DNA of 64,000 bases. Origin: Bacteroidia bacterium. Lineage in GTDB: Bacteria > Bacteroidota > Bacteroidia > M30B66. Shown here one piece after another: positions 47,458 through 57,199 of the stretch (the first letter of the stretch is position 1; each line of letters opens with the position of its first letter). Made by a program: the position numbers and the translations under genes. The notes under the pieces are model-generated. The model saw only the letters and a program-made list of their open reading frames with translations, was not told the DNA's origin and did no database searches. The stretch covers positions 62,001 through 126,000 of the forward strand of contig JAIBAI010000001.1 of assembly GCA_019695235.1 (NCBI GenBank), given 5' to 3'.

Positions 47458-50400
47458 ATGAAGGTGCTTAAAACAATTGGTTTTTTCTTTCTATTTATGC
47501 TGGGGGTCACTGTGCTGAAAGCCCAGCAGGCTAAAACTTTTTCAGGCAATGGAGAAACATTTCTTAAAGAAATGAAGGCATATCTTGAGGCTGCCGATAA
47601 AAAACTTGCAAAAGAGCTGATAGATGAGTTCGAATCAATTTGGCTAAAGCAATTCTCAGCCAATGAGCAAGACCAGGTGCTCGGTATTGCAAATACCATG
47701 GCGAAGCGCCGGATGGCGGCAATTCCAAATTTCAGAGACTTTCTTCATTCACTCATAGGCTTTTCTGTATCTGAACAATCTGAGCAGGTTTTTAACGAAT
47801 GGATGCTAACGCTCGAAAAAGCGGTTGCCAAAGGCTCGCCTGCAAAGTTTAGCCAGTATCTGAATTTTTCTGAGAATTTATTTCGTTACCGGGCTTTATA
47901 TAAATCAGAAGTTATCACTTGGTCAATAGACCCCTGCGACTATCAGTTCAGATTCGACAGTATTCCTAAACTTATCATTCCGGTAACCAATATAAGAGCC
48001 AGAACACGAACCGACAGTACGGTTATTCTTCAGACATCCGGTGTACTTTATCCTTATGAGGCAAAACTTTTGGGTAATAAAGGGGTAATCTTTTGGACAA
48101 GAGCCGGGTTATCAGAACAAGAAGCAAAGGCAGAATTAAGCACGTATCAGATTTCAGTAAAAACAACCCGATTTAGTGCAGACTCTTCTGTGTTCTATTT
48201 CCCACGGTACTTTAAGGAGCCATTAAAAGGTGTTGTTGCGGAGAAACTCACCGATAATCCGCAAGACCGTGATGCTACCTACCCCCGCTTTACCACATAT
48301 AACAAAGAATTTTTGATTCCGGGCATATTTAAAGACGTTGATTATCAGGGCGGTATCACTATTCAAGGCGCTAAGCTCTTAGGCTCCGGGAGTCCGGACA
48401 ATCCGGCTCATTTTACCTTTTTCAGAGAATCAAAACCTTTTGTAGAAGCATCTGCTCAGAATTTTCTCATAGAAGAAAACAGCATGCAGTCGTCAAATGC
48501 AAAGGTGGTTCTTCGGCTTGACACAGATTCGATTGTACATCCTGGATTGGTTTTCAGGTTCCTGAACGATAAAAGAGAGCTTTTTCTTTTACGCAATAAC
48601 GAAGGAAGTGCCAAGACCCCTTATTTTAACTCCTACCATCAGTTAGATATGGACTTTGAAGTGCTTCTCTGGAAGGTTGACGAGCCTACCATTCGCTTCA
48701 AGGCTATAGCCGGAGCTGTGGAAAGTAAAGCCCTTTTTGAATCGTCAGATTATTTCAGACAGGAACGGTATACAGAACTACAGGGAATTGATGAGGAAAG
48801 TCCCTTACAGATGCTCCAACGCTTATTTGATAAGACCAAAAGAGAAACCTTCAGTGCCAGTGAAGTAGCTTCATTTTATAAGATTGACATTAGTCAAACC
48901 AGACAAATCATGCGTAAATTGTCGTACCGTGGTTTTATTCTGTTTGATGAAGAAACAGAAACAATCACGCTGAAGCCAAGGGTACGAAAATATCAGTTAG
49001 CCTTGCAGGGGCGGGCAGACTATGATGTAATTCAACTTTATTCTCATGTGGGGGGCAATGACAATAATGCTGAACTCAGTTTGCTCAACTGGGATTTAAG
49101 GATGTATGGGGTAAGTCGGATTTTTTTAAGTGACTCCCAAAACGTGGTGATATATCCAAGAAATCAGGAACTTATTGTAAAAAAGAACCGGGATTTTGAT
49201 TTCGCAGGTCGTATTCTTGCCGGACGCTTTGAGTTCTTCGGTAAGAAGTTTGACTTTAACTATGACCGGTTTAAATTGAACCTTGATAACGTAGATTCAC
49301 TCAGGTTAAGGGTTGAAGGGAACGAATTGAATGAATTTGGTAAAAAAGAACTCATCAAGGTAAAAACTGTGATTGAGAACGTTATTGGCGACATCCTGAT
49401 TGACCACCCCAACAATAAAAGCGGAAGAAAGCCATTAGCCCAATACCCTATTTTTAACTCAGTAAAGAATTCGTATGCCTATTATCAGCGCTCCTCAATT
49501 TTAAATAGTGTGTACAAGCGTGATAATTTTTATTTCCAGCTTGACCCTTACGTGGTTGATAGTCTCGACAACTTTACCAATGAAGGGCTTGTTTTTAAAG
49601 GGCTATTTGTTTCTGCAGGTATCTTACCTGAATTAAGGGAAGAATTAAAATTACAGGATGATTATTCTTTGGGCTTTCGCAAGAATACCGGCGAAGCGGG
49701 GATGCCTGTATATGGCGGGAAAGGTACATTTATTAAAAATTTACAGTTAAGCCATAGAGGTCTTCGGGGTGATGGAGATATTGATTACATCACAACCAAA
49801 GCAAAGTCGGATGACTTTGTCTTTTATCCTGATTCAGTAAATGCATTTTGCAGAAGTTTAACAGTAAAGGCTGCACAGCAGGGCAATGTGGAGTTTCCGG
49901 ATGTGGAAGCAGCGGATGTACGTTTACATTGGGAGCCATATCAGCCCAATAAGTTTGAGGTTGCCCAAACCAAAGGGGCAATCATGATGTATGCCGGCGA
50001 GTCAAAACTTAAAGGGAAGATTGCCATCGGTGAAGGCGGGATGACAGGTAGCGGAACCCTGGAATTTGCAAGTGCTGAGGTAGCTTCTAAAAAATTCAGG
50101 TTTAAGAAAGAAGACTTCAAATCAGATACAGCTTCATTTGCCTTTACCGCTCGTGATGAGTTGAAAGAAGATGGTACCAAGGAAGTTGCCATTAAAACAG
50201 ACAATGTGAAGGCCGATGTAAGTTTCAAGAACAGGCAGGGGCAGTTTAAGTCGAACTCATCAGATTCATATATCGAGTTTCCGGTGAACAAATACATTGC
50301 TTACATGGATGAATTGAGGTGGTATATGGACAAGGATGAAGTAGACATGAATTCGTCAATGAATGAAATTGACCTGATAGGTTCGCGCTTTGTATCTGTC

Positions 50401-51897
50401 AAGTCAGACCAGGATTCATTGACGTTTGTTGCACCAAGGGCGAAGTATGCGTTGGCCGACCGGACTATACGTACAGATGGGGTTAAATTGATACGTGTTG
50501 CCGATGCGACCATTTATCCGGATAAAGAAAAGATAAATGTTGAACGAAATGCTGTAATCACCACGCTTACAAACAGTAGAATCAATGCCAACAATGACTT
50601 GAAATACCATGATATTTATAATGCAAGCATTGATATTTTCAGCCGGAAGAAATACAAAGCAAGCGGTGATTATGATTATGAAGATGATTTAGGCAAGGTG
50701 CAGAAAATAAGTTTTGCCACTGTTCAGCAGGACACAGCAGGCAACACAATTGCCTCGGGTGAAATTGCTGAAACACAGAATTTTAAATTAAGTCAGGAAT
50801 TTGAGTTCAAAGGCCAGGCCAGACTTTTTGCGCCTCGTAAGACCCTTACCTTCGATGGGGGCGTTCGTATAGTGCACCCATGTAAAGGTCTTGAACGGTC
50901 ATGGTTAAAGTTTAAAACAGAAATTGATCCGGCCAATATTTCAATACCGGTTGATTCGTTCCCTAAAACACCTGACAATGAAAAACTGCTTGCAGGCCTG
51001 GTGTTGGTTAAAGACTCGACGCATGTGTATCCTTCTTTCCTTACACGAAAGCGCAAAGCCGGAGACCAGGAAATCATCAGTTCAAGAGGTTTGTTAAAGT
51101 TCAATAAAGAAAGCCAGGAGTTCAGGATTACTACAAAGGCTAAGTTTGACAATCCATCACTGCCAGACGATTATGTAGCTATGAAACAGGAGAACTGTGA
51201 TCTAAGTGCTGAAGGTAGTTTAAACCTAGGAATGGAACTTGGGCAGGTGAAATTGCAGGCAGCTGGTAAGGCCAGTCATAGTATTGTAAGTGATAAGACG
51301 GAGTTCACTATGGCGCTGGCAGTTAATTTCTTTCTGGCACCCGAATTAATCAAACATATTGAAGAGACCATTGCTGGTACACAGGGGCTGCAACCGGCTG
51401 ATGTAACAAGTACTGACTATAAAAAGGCTATGACAAATCTCATAGGCACGGAAGCATCAGACCGGGTGTTTAAAGATTTGGCATCTACAGGTACTATCAA
51501 ACGCTTTCCGGATGAGCTTGACAAAACAATGGTTTTTGTAAACCTGAATATGAAATGGAATACAGCAACGAAATCATACATTTCTGATGGATGGCTGTCG
51601 TTATCAAATATTGGCAAAACCCCTGTAAACAAGACCATCAAAGGTAAAATTGAGTTGGTGAAAAAGCGAGGTGGTGATATCTTAAATCTTTATATTGAAT
51701 TAGAGTCACAGAAATGGTACTTCTTCAATTTTAACCGTAATATCATGTATGTGTTAGGCGGCGACGAGAATTTCAACAAAATGATTCGTGAGATGGATCA
51801 GAAGCAACGTGAACAAAAGGTGGAAGGCAACAATCAGCCACCCTACCAGTTTATGATTGGCGTTGAAAAACGTAAGCGTGATTTTGTTGACAACTAA
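47458..51897 (+). CDS. giant exported beta-rich protein with embedded wHTH-like segment
   Basis: 1479 residues with signal peptide MKVLKTIGFFFLFMLGVTVLKAQ. Residues about 30-150 are helical; about 160-440 are beta-rich. Residues about 445-513 read like a winged helix (FSASEVASFYKIDISQTRQI, then MRKLSYRGFILFDEETETIT). Residues about 520-1250 are a long series of strands with Lys/Asp/Ser/Thr turns; parts such as GVKLIRVADATIYPDKEKIN resemble the OstA/LptA-like groove repeat. The end is charged (QKVEGNNQPPYQF). No enzyme motif seen. It converges on the S9 peptidase gene with 4 bases of overlap. Envelope scaffold or lipid-transport role is possible but unproven. Confidence 0.83.
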   Translation: MKVLKTIGFFFLFMLGVTVLKAQQAKTFSGNGETFLKEMKAYLEAADKKLAKELIDEFESIWLKQFSANEQDQVLGIANTMAKRRMAAIPNFRDFLHSLIGFSVSEQSEQVFNEWMLTLEKAVAKGSPAKFSQYLNFSENLFRYRALYKSEVITWSIDPCDYQFRFDSIPKLIIPVTNIRARTRTDSTVILQTSGVLYPYEAKLLGNKGVIFWTRAGLSEQEAKAELSTYQISVKTTRFSADSSVFYFPRYFKEPLKGVVAEKLTDNPQDRDATYPRFTTYNKEFLIPGIFKDVDYQGGITIQGAKLLGSGSPDNPAHFTFFRESKPFVEASAQNFLIEENSMQSSNAKVVLRLDTDSIVHPGLVFRFLNDKRELFLLRNNEGSAKTPYFNSYHQLDMDFEVLLWKVDEPTIRFKAIAGAVESKALFESSDYFRQERYTELQGIDEESPLQMLQRLFDKTKRETFSASEVASFYKIDISQTRQIMRKLSYRGFILFDEETETITLKPRVRKYQLALQGRADYDVIQLYSHVGGNDNNAELSLLNWDLRMYGVSRIFLSDSQNVVIYPRNQELIVKKNRDFDFAGRILAGRFEFFGKKFDFNYDRFKLNLDNVDSLRLRVEGNELNEFGKKELIKVKTVIENVIGDILIDHPNNKSGRKPLAQYPIFNSVKNSYAYYQRSSILNSVYKRDNFYFQLDPYVVDSLDNFTNEGLVFKGLFVSAGILPELREELKLQDDYSLGFRKNTGEAGMPVYGGKGTFIKNLQLSHRGLRGDGDIDYITTKAKSDDFVFYPDSVNAFCRSLTVKAAQQGNVEFPDVEAADVRLHWEPYQPNKFEVAQTKGAIMMYAGESKLKGKIAIGEGGMTGSGTLEFASAEVASKKFRFKKEDFKSDTASFAFTARDELKEDGTKEVAIKTDNVKADVSFKNRQGQFKSNSSDSYIEFPVNKYIAYMDELRWYMDKDEVDMNSSMNEIDLIGSRFVSVKSDQDSLTFVAPRAKYALADRTIRTDGVKLIRVADATIYPDKEKINVERNAVITTLTNSRINANNDLKYHDIYNASIDIFSRKKYKASGDYDYEDDLGKVQKISFATVQQDTAGNTIASGEIAETQNFKLSQEFEFKGQARLFAPRKTLTFDGGVRIVHPCKGLERSWLKFKTEIDPANISIPVDSFPKTPDNEKLLAGLVLVKDSTHVYPSFLTRKRKAGDQEIISSRGLLKFNKESQEFRITTKAKFDNPSLPDDYVAMKQENCDLSAEGSLNLGMELGQVKLQAAGKASHSIVSDKTEFTMALAVNFFLAPELIKHIEETIAGTQGLQPADVTSTDYKKAMTNLIGTEASDRVFKDLASTGTIKRFPDELDKTMVFVNLNMKWNTATKSYISDGWLSLSNIGKTPVNKTIKGKIELVKKRGGDILNLYIELESQKWYFFNFNRNIMYVLGGDENFNKMIREMDQKQREQKVEGNNQPPYQFMIGVEKRKRDFVDN

Positions 51898-54011
51898 TCC
51901 AAGAGGTGTTCATCAAAATAACGGGTGATGGTGCGCATAAGATGTAAGCGGTCTTTTCCCTGTACATTATGGCCATGACCCGGATATATCATATAATCGA
52001 GCAATACCCCCGCATCTACGCATTTCTTCACAAACTCCTGACTGTGCTGCCAAACAACTACATCGTCGGAGGTGCAATGAATCAGCATCAGTCGGTCTTT
52101 CAATGCGGAAGCCTTGTTTAACAAGCTCGTTTGCCGGTAGCCTTCCGGGTTTTCCTGCGGTGTATCCATGTAGCGCTCTGTGTACATAATTTCGTACATC
52201 TTCCAGTCAATCACAGGTCCCCCGCCTACTCCAGCCTTGAATTGAGAAGGATAATTGCACATAAGGCTGGTAGTCATAAACCCACCAAAACTCCAGCCAT
52301 GCACCCCTATTTTGGTAGAATCAACAAAGGGCAATGCTTTCAGATAGCGAAGGCCAAGCATCTGGTCTTCCATCTCTGTTTGCCCTAATTTTCTATGAAT
52401 AACCTGCTCAAATGCCTGTCCACGATCGCCCGAACCCCGGTTATCAAGTGTAAATACCACATAACCCCTTGATGCCATCCAGCTGAGCCACAGGTTAGCC
52501 CCGCCCATCCATCGGTTGCTCACCATCTGGGCATGCGGACCGCCATAAACGTATAGCAATACCGGGTAACGCCTCCCCTGCTCCATTCCGGAAGGCTTAA
52601 ATATCCGGCCATTGAGCACTGTACCGTCAGAAGCTTTTATTGTGAGCAGTTCTGGCCTTACCAAATCTACCTGCTTTAATGGATCGTTTGCCTCGAACAA
52701 AACTCGAAGCTCCTTTCCGGAACTTTGATGCAGGCTCACCTTTCGGGGAACAGAGAGGCTGGTGTATTGGTCAATAAAGAATTTTTTTGAATAGCTCAAC
52801 AGCGTGTTATGTACTCCCGGGGCTGATGAAATTATTTTCATCTTTCCGGAGCGGTCGGTTTGCAATAATTTCCTGTCTAAACCATTGTTATCAGCGATTT
52901 CGGCAAAGAATTGCTTTCCATCCGGTGTGCAGCCTAAGTAAGATGTTACTGTGAAATTTCCCGTGCTAAGCTGCTGAATCAGCTTTCCATCAAGACCATA
53001 CAGATACAATTGGTTGGTACCACTGCGCTCACTCTGCCAAATAAACTGCTCAGTATTGCCAGGTAGAAAAGCAGCAGGATGTAGTGGTTCAACCCACTCA
53101 GCATCTGTTTCGGTGAACAAAGTTTTAACGAAACTTCCATCAGCAACCCGGTACTGGTTTAGTTTCATTTCGTTTTGCGCCCGGTTCACAACGGCAATCA
53201 GGATATATTTCTCATCAGGGGTCCAGGCGATATTTGTCAGATACTGCTCAAGTGGTTCGCCTGTTTGAAGGTAAATTGTTTGACGGCTTTGAAGGTTAAA
53301 AACACCCAATTGAACATGGTGGCTTGCCTGGCCGGCCATAGGATATTTAATCATTTCTGCCTTTGCCGGAAAACTACCAAGATTGACCAAAGGATAGTCG
53401 GTTACCATCGTTTGGTCCATTCGGTAAAACGCCAAAAGATTACCAGCGGGCGACCAGAAAGTACCTTTTGTAATGCCAAATTCTTCACGGTGTACAGACC
53501 TTCCGGAAACGATTTCTTCATTCTTATCATTGGTAATCTGAATATCTTCGCCTTTAATATTGACGAATAAATTATTTTTCCGGGTGTAGGCTACAGAAAA
53601 ATTCCGGGTTTCAAAATCGGTACGTTCCCAGTCTTTATTGATGGTACAGGCTTTTCGAACCTGCCTTGTTGCAATGTTATAAATTGAAATATTCTCTTCG
53701 CCTTCAAAGTAAAACTCAGCACTATTCAACCAGGTAATTGCAGGAATTTTTTTCAGAGAACTACCGAGCTGACTGGCTTTGAGCAAGGTGTCTGGCTTTT
53801 TGCCTGAAACAGCATACCGAAGCAGGTATTCACTGCTTTCCTGGTCAGGCATAGCGTAGGAATCAGATTCACCTAACCATTGAACCCCTTTTAATTGCTT
53901 TGGTTGAAGGCTGGGGGTAGTAAAAAGCTCTTCAATGCTTAATTTTTTTTGAGAAAATGCCGGAAGGAAACTGGCAAGAAGAAAGAGTGCTGTTAATGAC
54001 AGGTAGCGCAT
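51894..54011 (-). CDS. S9 family peptidase, dipeptidyl-peptidase IV-like
   Basis: Exported serine exopeptidase that removes N-terminal dipeptides, usually after Pro or Ala. 705 residues: signal peptide ending LPAFSQ, seven- or eight-bladed DPPIV N-terminal propeller (to about 440), then an alpha/beta hydrolase domain with Ser574 (GWSFGGF), Asp649/650 (CTSDDVV) and His681 (GHGHNV). YGGPHAQ helps form the oxyanion hole. Likely periplasmic. Own promoter at 54031-54038. Confidence 0.94.
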   Translation of the reverse strand: MRYLSLTALFLLASFLPAFSQKKLSIEELFTTPSLQPKQLKGVQWLGESDSYAMPDQESSEYLLRYAVSGKKPDTLLKASQLGSSLKKIPAITWLNSAEFYFEGEENISIYNIATRQVRKACTINKDWERTDFETRNFSVAYTRKNNLFVNIKGEDIQITNDKNEEIVSGRSVHREEFGITKGTFWSPAGNLLAFYRMDQTMVTDYPLVNLGSFPAKAEMIKYPMAGQASHHVQLGVFNLQSRQTIYLQTGEPLEQYLTNIAWTPDEKYILIAVVNRAQNEMKLNQYRVADGSFVKTLFTETDAEWVEPLHPAAFLPGNTEQFIWQSERSGTNQLYLYGLDGKLIQQLSTGNFTVTSYLGCTPDGKQFFAEIADNNGLDRKLLQTDRSGKMKIISSAPGVHNTLLSYSKKFFIDQYTSLSVPRKVSLHQSSGKELRVLFEANDPLKQVDLVRPELLTIKASDGTVLNGRIFKPSGMEQGRRYPVLLYVYGGPHAQMVSNRWMGGANLWLSWMASRGYVVFTLDNRGSGDRGQAFEQVIHRKLGQTEMEDQMLGLRYLKALPFVDSTKIGVHGWSFGGFMTTSLMCNYPSQFKAGVGGGPVIDWKMYEIMYTERYMDTPQENPEGYRQTSLLNKASALKDRLMLIHCTSDDVVVWQHSQEFVKKCVDAGVLLDYMIYPGHGHNVQGKDRLHLMRTITRYFDEHLLD

Positions 54012-54030
54012 ACAGGTTTGTTATGACTGA

Positions 54031-54038
54031 CAAACGTA
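54031..54038 (-). promoter_or_regulatory. -7 element of the S9 peptidase gene
   Basis: TACGTTTG on the minus strand, 19 bases before the ATG at 54011. Confidence 0.55.
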
Positions 54039-54070
54039 GCGAATGGATTAATCTCTTACAAGTCTGGCGC

Positions 54071-54598
54071 TTATGCCTTGCGTTTCTTAGCTTTTTTCAA
54101 TTGTTTGAATGCCTTGCGGGCAGTAGCATTCAAAGCAGGGCCGTGTTCAGGCAGAATACTTTCGGCCATTGCCCAAACTTCGTTACCTAAATCCGGATAT
54201 TTGGCTGCCAATTGCATACAAATAAGCAAAGCATTTGCTTTCACGGCAACCGGAAAGCGCCTGTCAATGAATATTCGGGAAGCTTCATTAAACATTGTTG
54301 CCTGATTGGACTCAGAAACAGGAATTACGGTGAAAATGCGCAACAAATTTCTGGTAATACCGGTGTGAAAGCCCTGATCTAGATTTTTTAGCAAAGAAGC
54401 TTCTATTGGCAGCAGCAATTCAGGCGCAAATTCACATGCGAAGCTCAAAACCCAAGATGCACGCAATGCCCCTGGATGATTTGAACAAGCTAATTTGGCA
54501 AGTTCATTAAAAAGCTTTTGGTCATTTGAAGCAGTCATGGCTAATTTTACGGCAAATGCCTTGCTTTTACCTTCTGCCAGTACCTGTTTCAATTCCAT
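54071..54598 (-). CDS. HEAT-repeat-like helical protein
   Basis: 175 residues, all-helical, with repeated helix pairs (ELAKLACSNHPGALRASWVLSF; FPVAVKANALLICMQLAAKY) like short HEAT repeats and a very basic C-terminus (KQLKKAKKRKA). No signal peptide and no catalytic motif. The ATG overlaps the stop of the MerR-type gene by one base, so the two are co-transcribed. Role unknown; a protein-binding scaffold is the most that can be said. Confidence 0.8.
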   Translation of the reverse strand: MELKQVLAEGKSKAFAVKLAMTASNDQKLFNELAKLACSNHPGALRASWVLSFACEFAPELLLPIEASLLKNLDQGFHTGITRNLLRIFTVIPVSESNQATMFNEASRIFIDRRFPVAVKANALLICMQLAAKYPDLGNEVWAMAESILPEHGPALNATARKAFKQLKKAKKRKA

Positions 54599-54939
54599 TA
54601 AAGTTGCTCTTTTAGCTCCGCCAGGAAGTCTCTAATCTTACGCAGGCGCAATGTTAAATCATGCGTTTCAGAGAGCGATTTCTCTTTGTTTTCCATTTTT
54701 TGCCGTGCTCCCTGGAGCGTGAAACCTTTTTCTTTGACCAAATGGTATATCAGGTGAAAGTTTTTTACATCCTCACGGGTGAACAAGCGGTTGCCTTTTT
54801 TGTTCTTTTGTGGGCGTATGATATCAAACTCCTTTTCCCAAAAACGTATCAATGAAGTATTTACATCAAACATTGCTGCTACTTCACCAATTGTAAAAAA
54901 TAGTTTTTCCGGATGGAGTTCCGGGTCTTTTATGCTCAT
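54598..54939 (-). CDS. MerR family transcriptional regulator
   Basis: 113 residues from the ATG at 54939; an upstream in-frame start at 54987 is unlikely because a -7 element (54946-54953) lies inside that extension. Wing-helix motif FFTIGEVAAMFDVNTSLIRFWEKEF, then a second helix-turn LFTREDVKNFHLIYHLVKEKG and a C-terminal dimerisation helix. No effector Cys is seen. Divergent from mqnC; first gene of a pair with the HEAT-like protein. Confidence 0.9.
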   Translation of the reverse strand: MSIKDPELHPEKLFFTIGEVAAMFDVNTSLIRFWEKEFDIIRPQKNKKGNRLFTREDVKNFHLIYHLVKEKGFTLQGARQKMENKEKSLSETHDLTLRLRKIRDFLAELKEQL

Positions 54940-54945
54940 ACGCTG

Positions 54946-54984
54946 TAAAGATATAAAGTGCAGCACGGTTTCGGAATATCTTTG
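54946..54984. promoter_or_regulatory. divergent merR-type / mqnC promoter region
   Basis: Minus-strand TATCTTTA (54946-54953) serves the MerR gene and plus-strand TATCTTTG (54977-54984) serves mqnC. They are 23 bases apart, so their -33 regions overlap. GTGCAGCAC, a 9-bp palindrome at 54959-54967, lies between them. Confidence 0.55.
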
Positions 54985-55007
54985 CAAAATTCATTGTAAA
55001 TGAAAAT

Positions 55008-56132
55008 ATGAACGTAGTTGATTTATTGCAAAAAGCCTTGAAAAGAGACTGGCTTACGCAGGAAGAAGGGGTTTTTTTATACAGGCAGGCAAATACGACC
55101 GACCTGATGCACCTTGGCCACCAGTTAAGGTTAATGCAAAAACCACGCTGGGAAGTCACCTGGCAAATTGATAGAAATGTCAATACCACCAATGTTTGTG
55201 TGGCCAATTGTAAGTTCTGCAACTTTTTCCGGATTCCGGGCCATGCGGAAGCATATATCACCAGTATGGACGAATATGCCAGCAAGGTTGAAGAGATGCG
55301 GCGGTTTGGTGCAGATCAGATGCTGCTGCAAGGGGGGCATCATCCGGAGCTCGGTATAGAATTTTACGAGGAACTTTTTAAAAACCTAAAAGCGGCATTT
55401 CCGGATATCAAACTTCACGCTTTAGGCCCCCCGGAAGTGGCACATATATCGAAGCTAAGCGGCCTGAGTCATACACAAACCCTGCAAAGACTGAAATTAG
55501 CAGGGCTTGACTCATTGCCTGGTGCCGGGGCAGAGATTTTAAACGACCGTGTGCGCCGGATGATATCAAAAGGAAAATGTGGAGGTCAGGAATGGCTGGA
55601 TGTGATGCGTGCAGCACACCAATTACATATTACCACCTCTGCCACAATGATGTTTGGCCATGTGGAAACCATTGAAGAGCGTTTTGAGCATCTTGTATGG
55701 CTTCGTCAGGTGCAGCATGAAAAACCTGCTGATGCTAAGGGTTTTTTGGCGTTTATCCCCTGGCCTTTTCAGGATGACGGTACTTTGTTGCGCCGTATTC
55801 GTGGGGTGCGCAACAAGGTAAGTGCTGAAGAATACATCCGCATGGTGGCATTAAGTCGTATCATGCTTCCTAATATTCAAAATATTCAGGCTTCCTGGCT
55901 GACGGTAGGAGAAGTTACAGCTCAGATTTGTTTGTATGCAGGTGCCAATGACTTTGGCTCCATTATGCTGGAAGAAAATGTAGTATCAGCAGCAGGAGCG
56001 CCACATCGGTTTACCGCAGCAGGTATCCAACATGCCATCAGGGAAGCAGGGTTTGAGCCACGCCTGCGAAATCAACAATATGAATACCGCACCTTGCCTG
56101 AAAATCTTGAGCAACAAGTGATTAATTACTAA
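55008..56132 (+). CDS. mqnC: cyclic dehypoxanthinyl futalosine synthase MqnC
   Basis: Radical-SAM enzyme of the futalosine menaquinone pathway; cyclises dehypoxanthine futalosine. 374 residues with the cluster motif C64-x3-C68-x2-C71, DRNVNTTNVCVANCKFC context, MLQGGHHP and the family ending GANDFGSIMLEENVVSAAG. FIPWPFQ and GTLLRR favour MqnC over MqnE. Other mqn genes are not in the window. It converges on meaB with 45 bases between. Confidence 0.93.
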   Translation: MNVVDLLQKALKRDWLTQEEGVFLYRQANTTDLMHLGHQLRLMQKPRWEVTWQIDRNVNTTNVCVANCKFCNFFRIPGHAEAYITSMDEYASKVEEMRRFGADQMLLQGGHHPELGIEFYEELFKNLKAAFPDIKLHALGPPEVAHISKLSGLSHTQTLQRLKLAGLDSLPGAGAEILNDRVRRMISKGKCGGQEWLDVMRAAHQLHITTSATMMFGHVETIEERFEHLVWLRQVQHEKPADAKGFLAFIPWPFQDDGTLLRRIRGVRNKVSAEEYIRMVALSRIMLPNIQNIQASWLTVGEVTAQICLYAGANDFGSIMLEENVVSAAGAPHRFTAAGIQHAIREAGFEPRLRNQQYEYRTLPENLEQQVINY

Positions 56133-56177
56133 GCACAAATTGTTGATTAACTGATAATTACCTTTTGTTATCTGCAC

Positions 56178-57194
56178 TTATGGTTTAAACAGTTGAAGCA
56201 GTCCTTCACGAACTGATAACTGCCCGTTTTCGATGGCCATTTCGAGTGCCTTCAGCTGGAGTTTGTTAGCCTGGTCATCATAGAACCGGGCAAGTACTTC
56301 CTGTTTCACCTGTTCGTGAAACCAGTTGAGCATTTGTGCTTTTCTGTTGGCGTCGAAAAAGCCGCTTTGCTTTATTGATTCAAAAAATGTTTCAATAACC
56401 TGGGCAATTTTTTCAACAGAAGCTTCATCAAGGGCTGAGCAGATGTGTGCCTGGGTTGTAAAGCCGGAGTCATGCAGGGGCATAAAATGTAAAGCTCTGG
56501 CGATTTCCTGACGTGCGGCTTTGGCTTTGTCAACATTTTCGCCATCAGCCTTATTAACCAGGATAATATCAGCCATTTCCATAATACCACGTTTGATACC
56601 TTGCAATTCATCGCCGGCACCTGCCAGCAGAATGAGTACAAAGAGGTCGGTCATGCCATGGGCTTCTGTTTCGCTTTGCCCCACCCCTACTGTTTCGACT
56701 AAAATAACGTCAAAGCCGGCTGCCTCACATAAGATGATAGATTCACGCGTTTTAGCAGCGACTCCTCCTAATACACCTGACGAAGGACTTGGGCGAATGA
56801 ATGCCTGTTTACTTGCCGACAAGGTTGGCATCCGGGTTTTGTCGCCCAGAATGCTGCCTTTCCCTATGCCACTGCTGGGGTCAATGGCAAGCACAGCTAC
56901 TTTTTTCCCCTGATTTACAAAGCGATTTCCAAGAGCCTCAATTAGGGTGCTTTTGCCTGCACCAGGTAAGCCCGTGATACCAATGCGGATGCTTTTTCCG
57001 CTATGAGGTATTGCCTGATTGAGTAAGCGGGCAGCTTCTACTCTATCGGCAGGCGCATTGCTTTCAACCAGGGTAATGCCACGCGACAATGCAGCATGGT
57101 CACCTGCCAAAAGCTTTTCAAAGAACAATGCCGGATTGCTTTCCTTTCGGGCTTGCCTTATTTTTTCAATACGTACATCTTTTTTTTTGGCCAT
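56178..57194 (-). CDS. meaB: methylmalonyl-CoA mutase-associated GTPase MeaB
   Basis: G3E GTPase that guards and reloads the B12-dependent methylmalonyl-CoA mutase. 338 residues with P-loop GLPGAGKS (75-82), the switch-region blocks AIDPSSGIGKGSILGDKTRM and VETVGVGQSE, and NKADG for guanine binding. C-terminal dimerisation helices follow. The mutase genes are not adjacent. It follows radC by 5 bases, in the purL-radC-meaB run. Confidence 0.94.
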   Translation of the reverse strand: MAKKKDVRIEKIRQARKESNPALFFEKLLAGDHAALSRGITLVESNAPADRVEAARLLNQAIPHSGKSIRIGITGLPGAGKSTLIEALGNRFVNQGKKVAVLAIDPSSGIGKGSILGDKTRMPTLSASKQAFIRPSPSSGVLGGVAAKTRESIILCEAAGFDVILVETVGVGQSETEAHGMTDLFVLILLAGAGDELQGIKRGIMEMADIILVNKADGENVDKAKAARQEIARALHFMPLHDSGFTTQAHICSALDEASVEKIAQVIETFFESIKQSGFFDANRKAQMLNWFHEQVKQEVLARFYDDQANKLQLKALEMAIENGQLSVREGLLQLFKP

Positions 57195-57199
57195 GGCCT

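Noticed and set aside
54940-54987. Longer MerR N-terminus starting at 54987
   Set aside because: The extension contains the gene's likely -7 element, and the family starts near MSIKD.
56133-56177. Terminator between mqnC and meaB (GATAA / TTATC)
   Set aside because: Five A-T rich pairs only; too weak to call.
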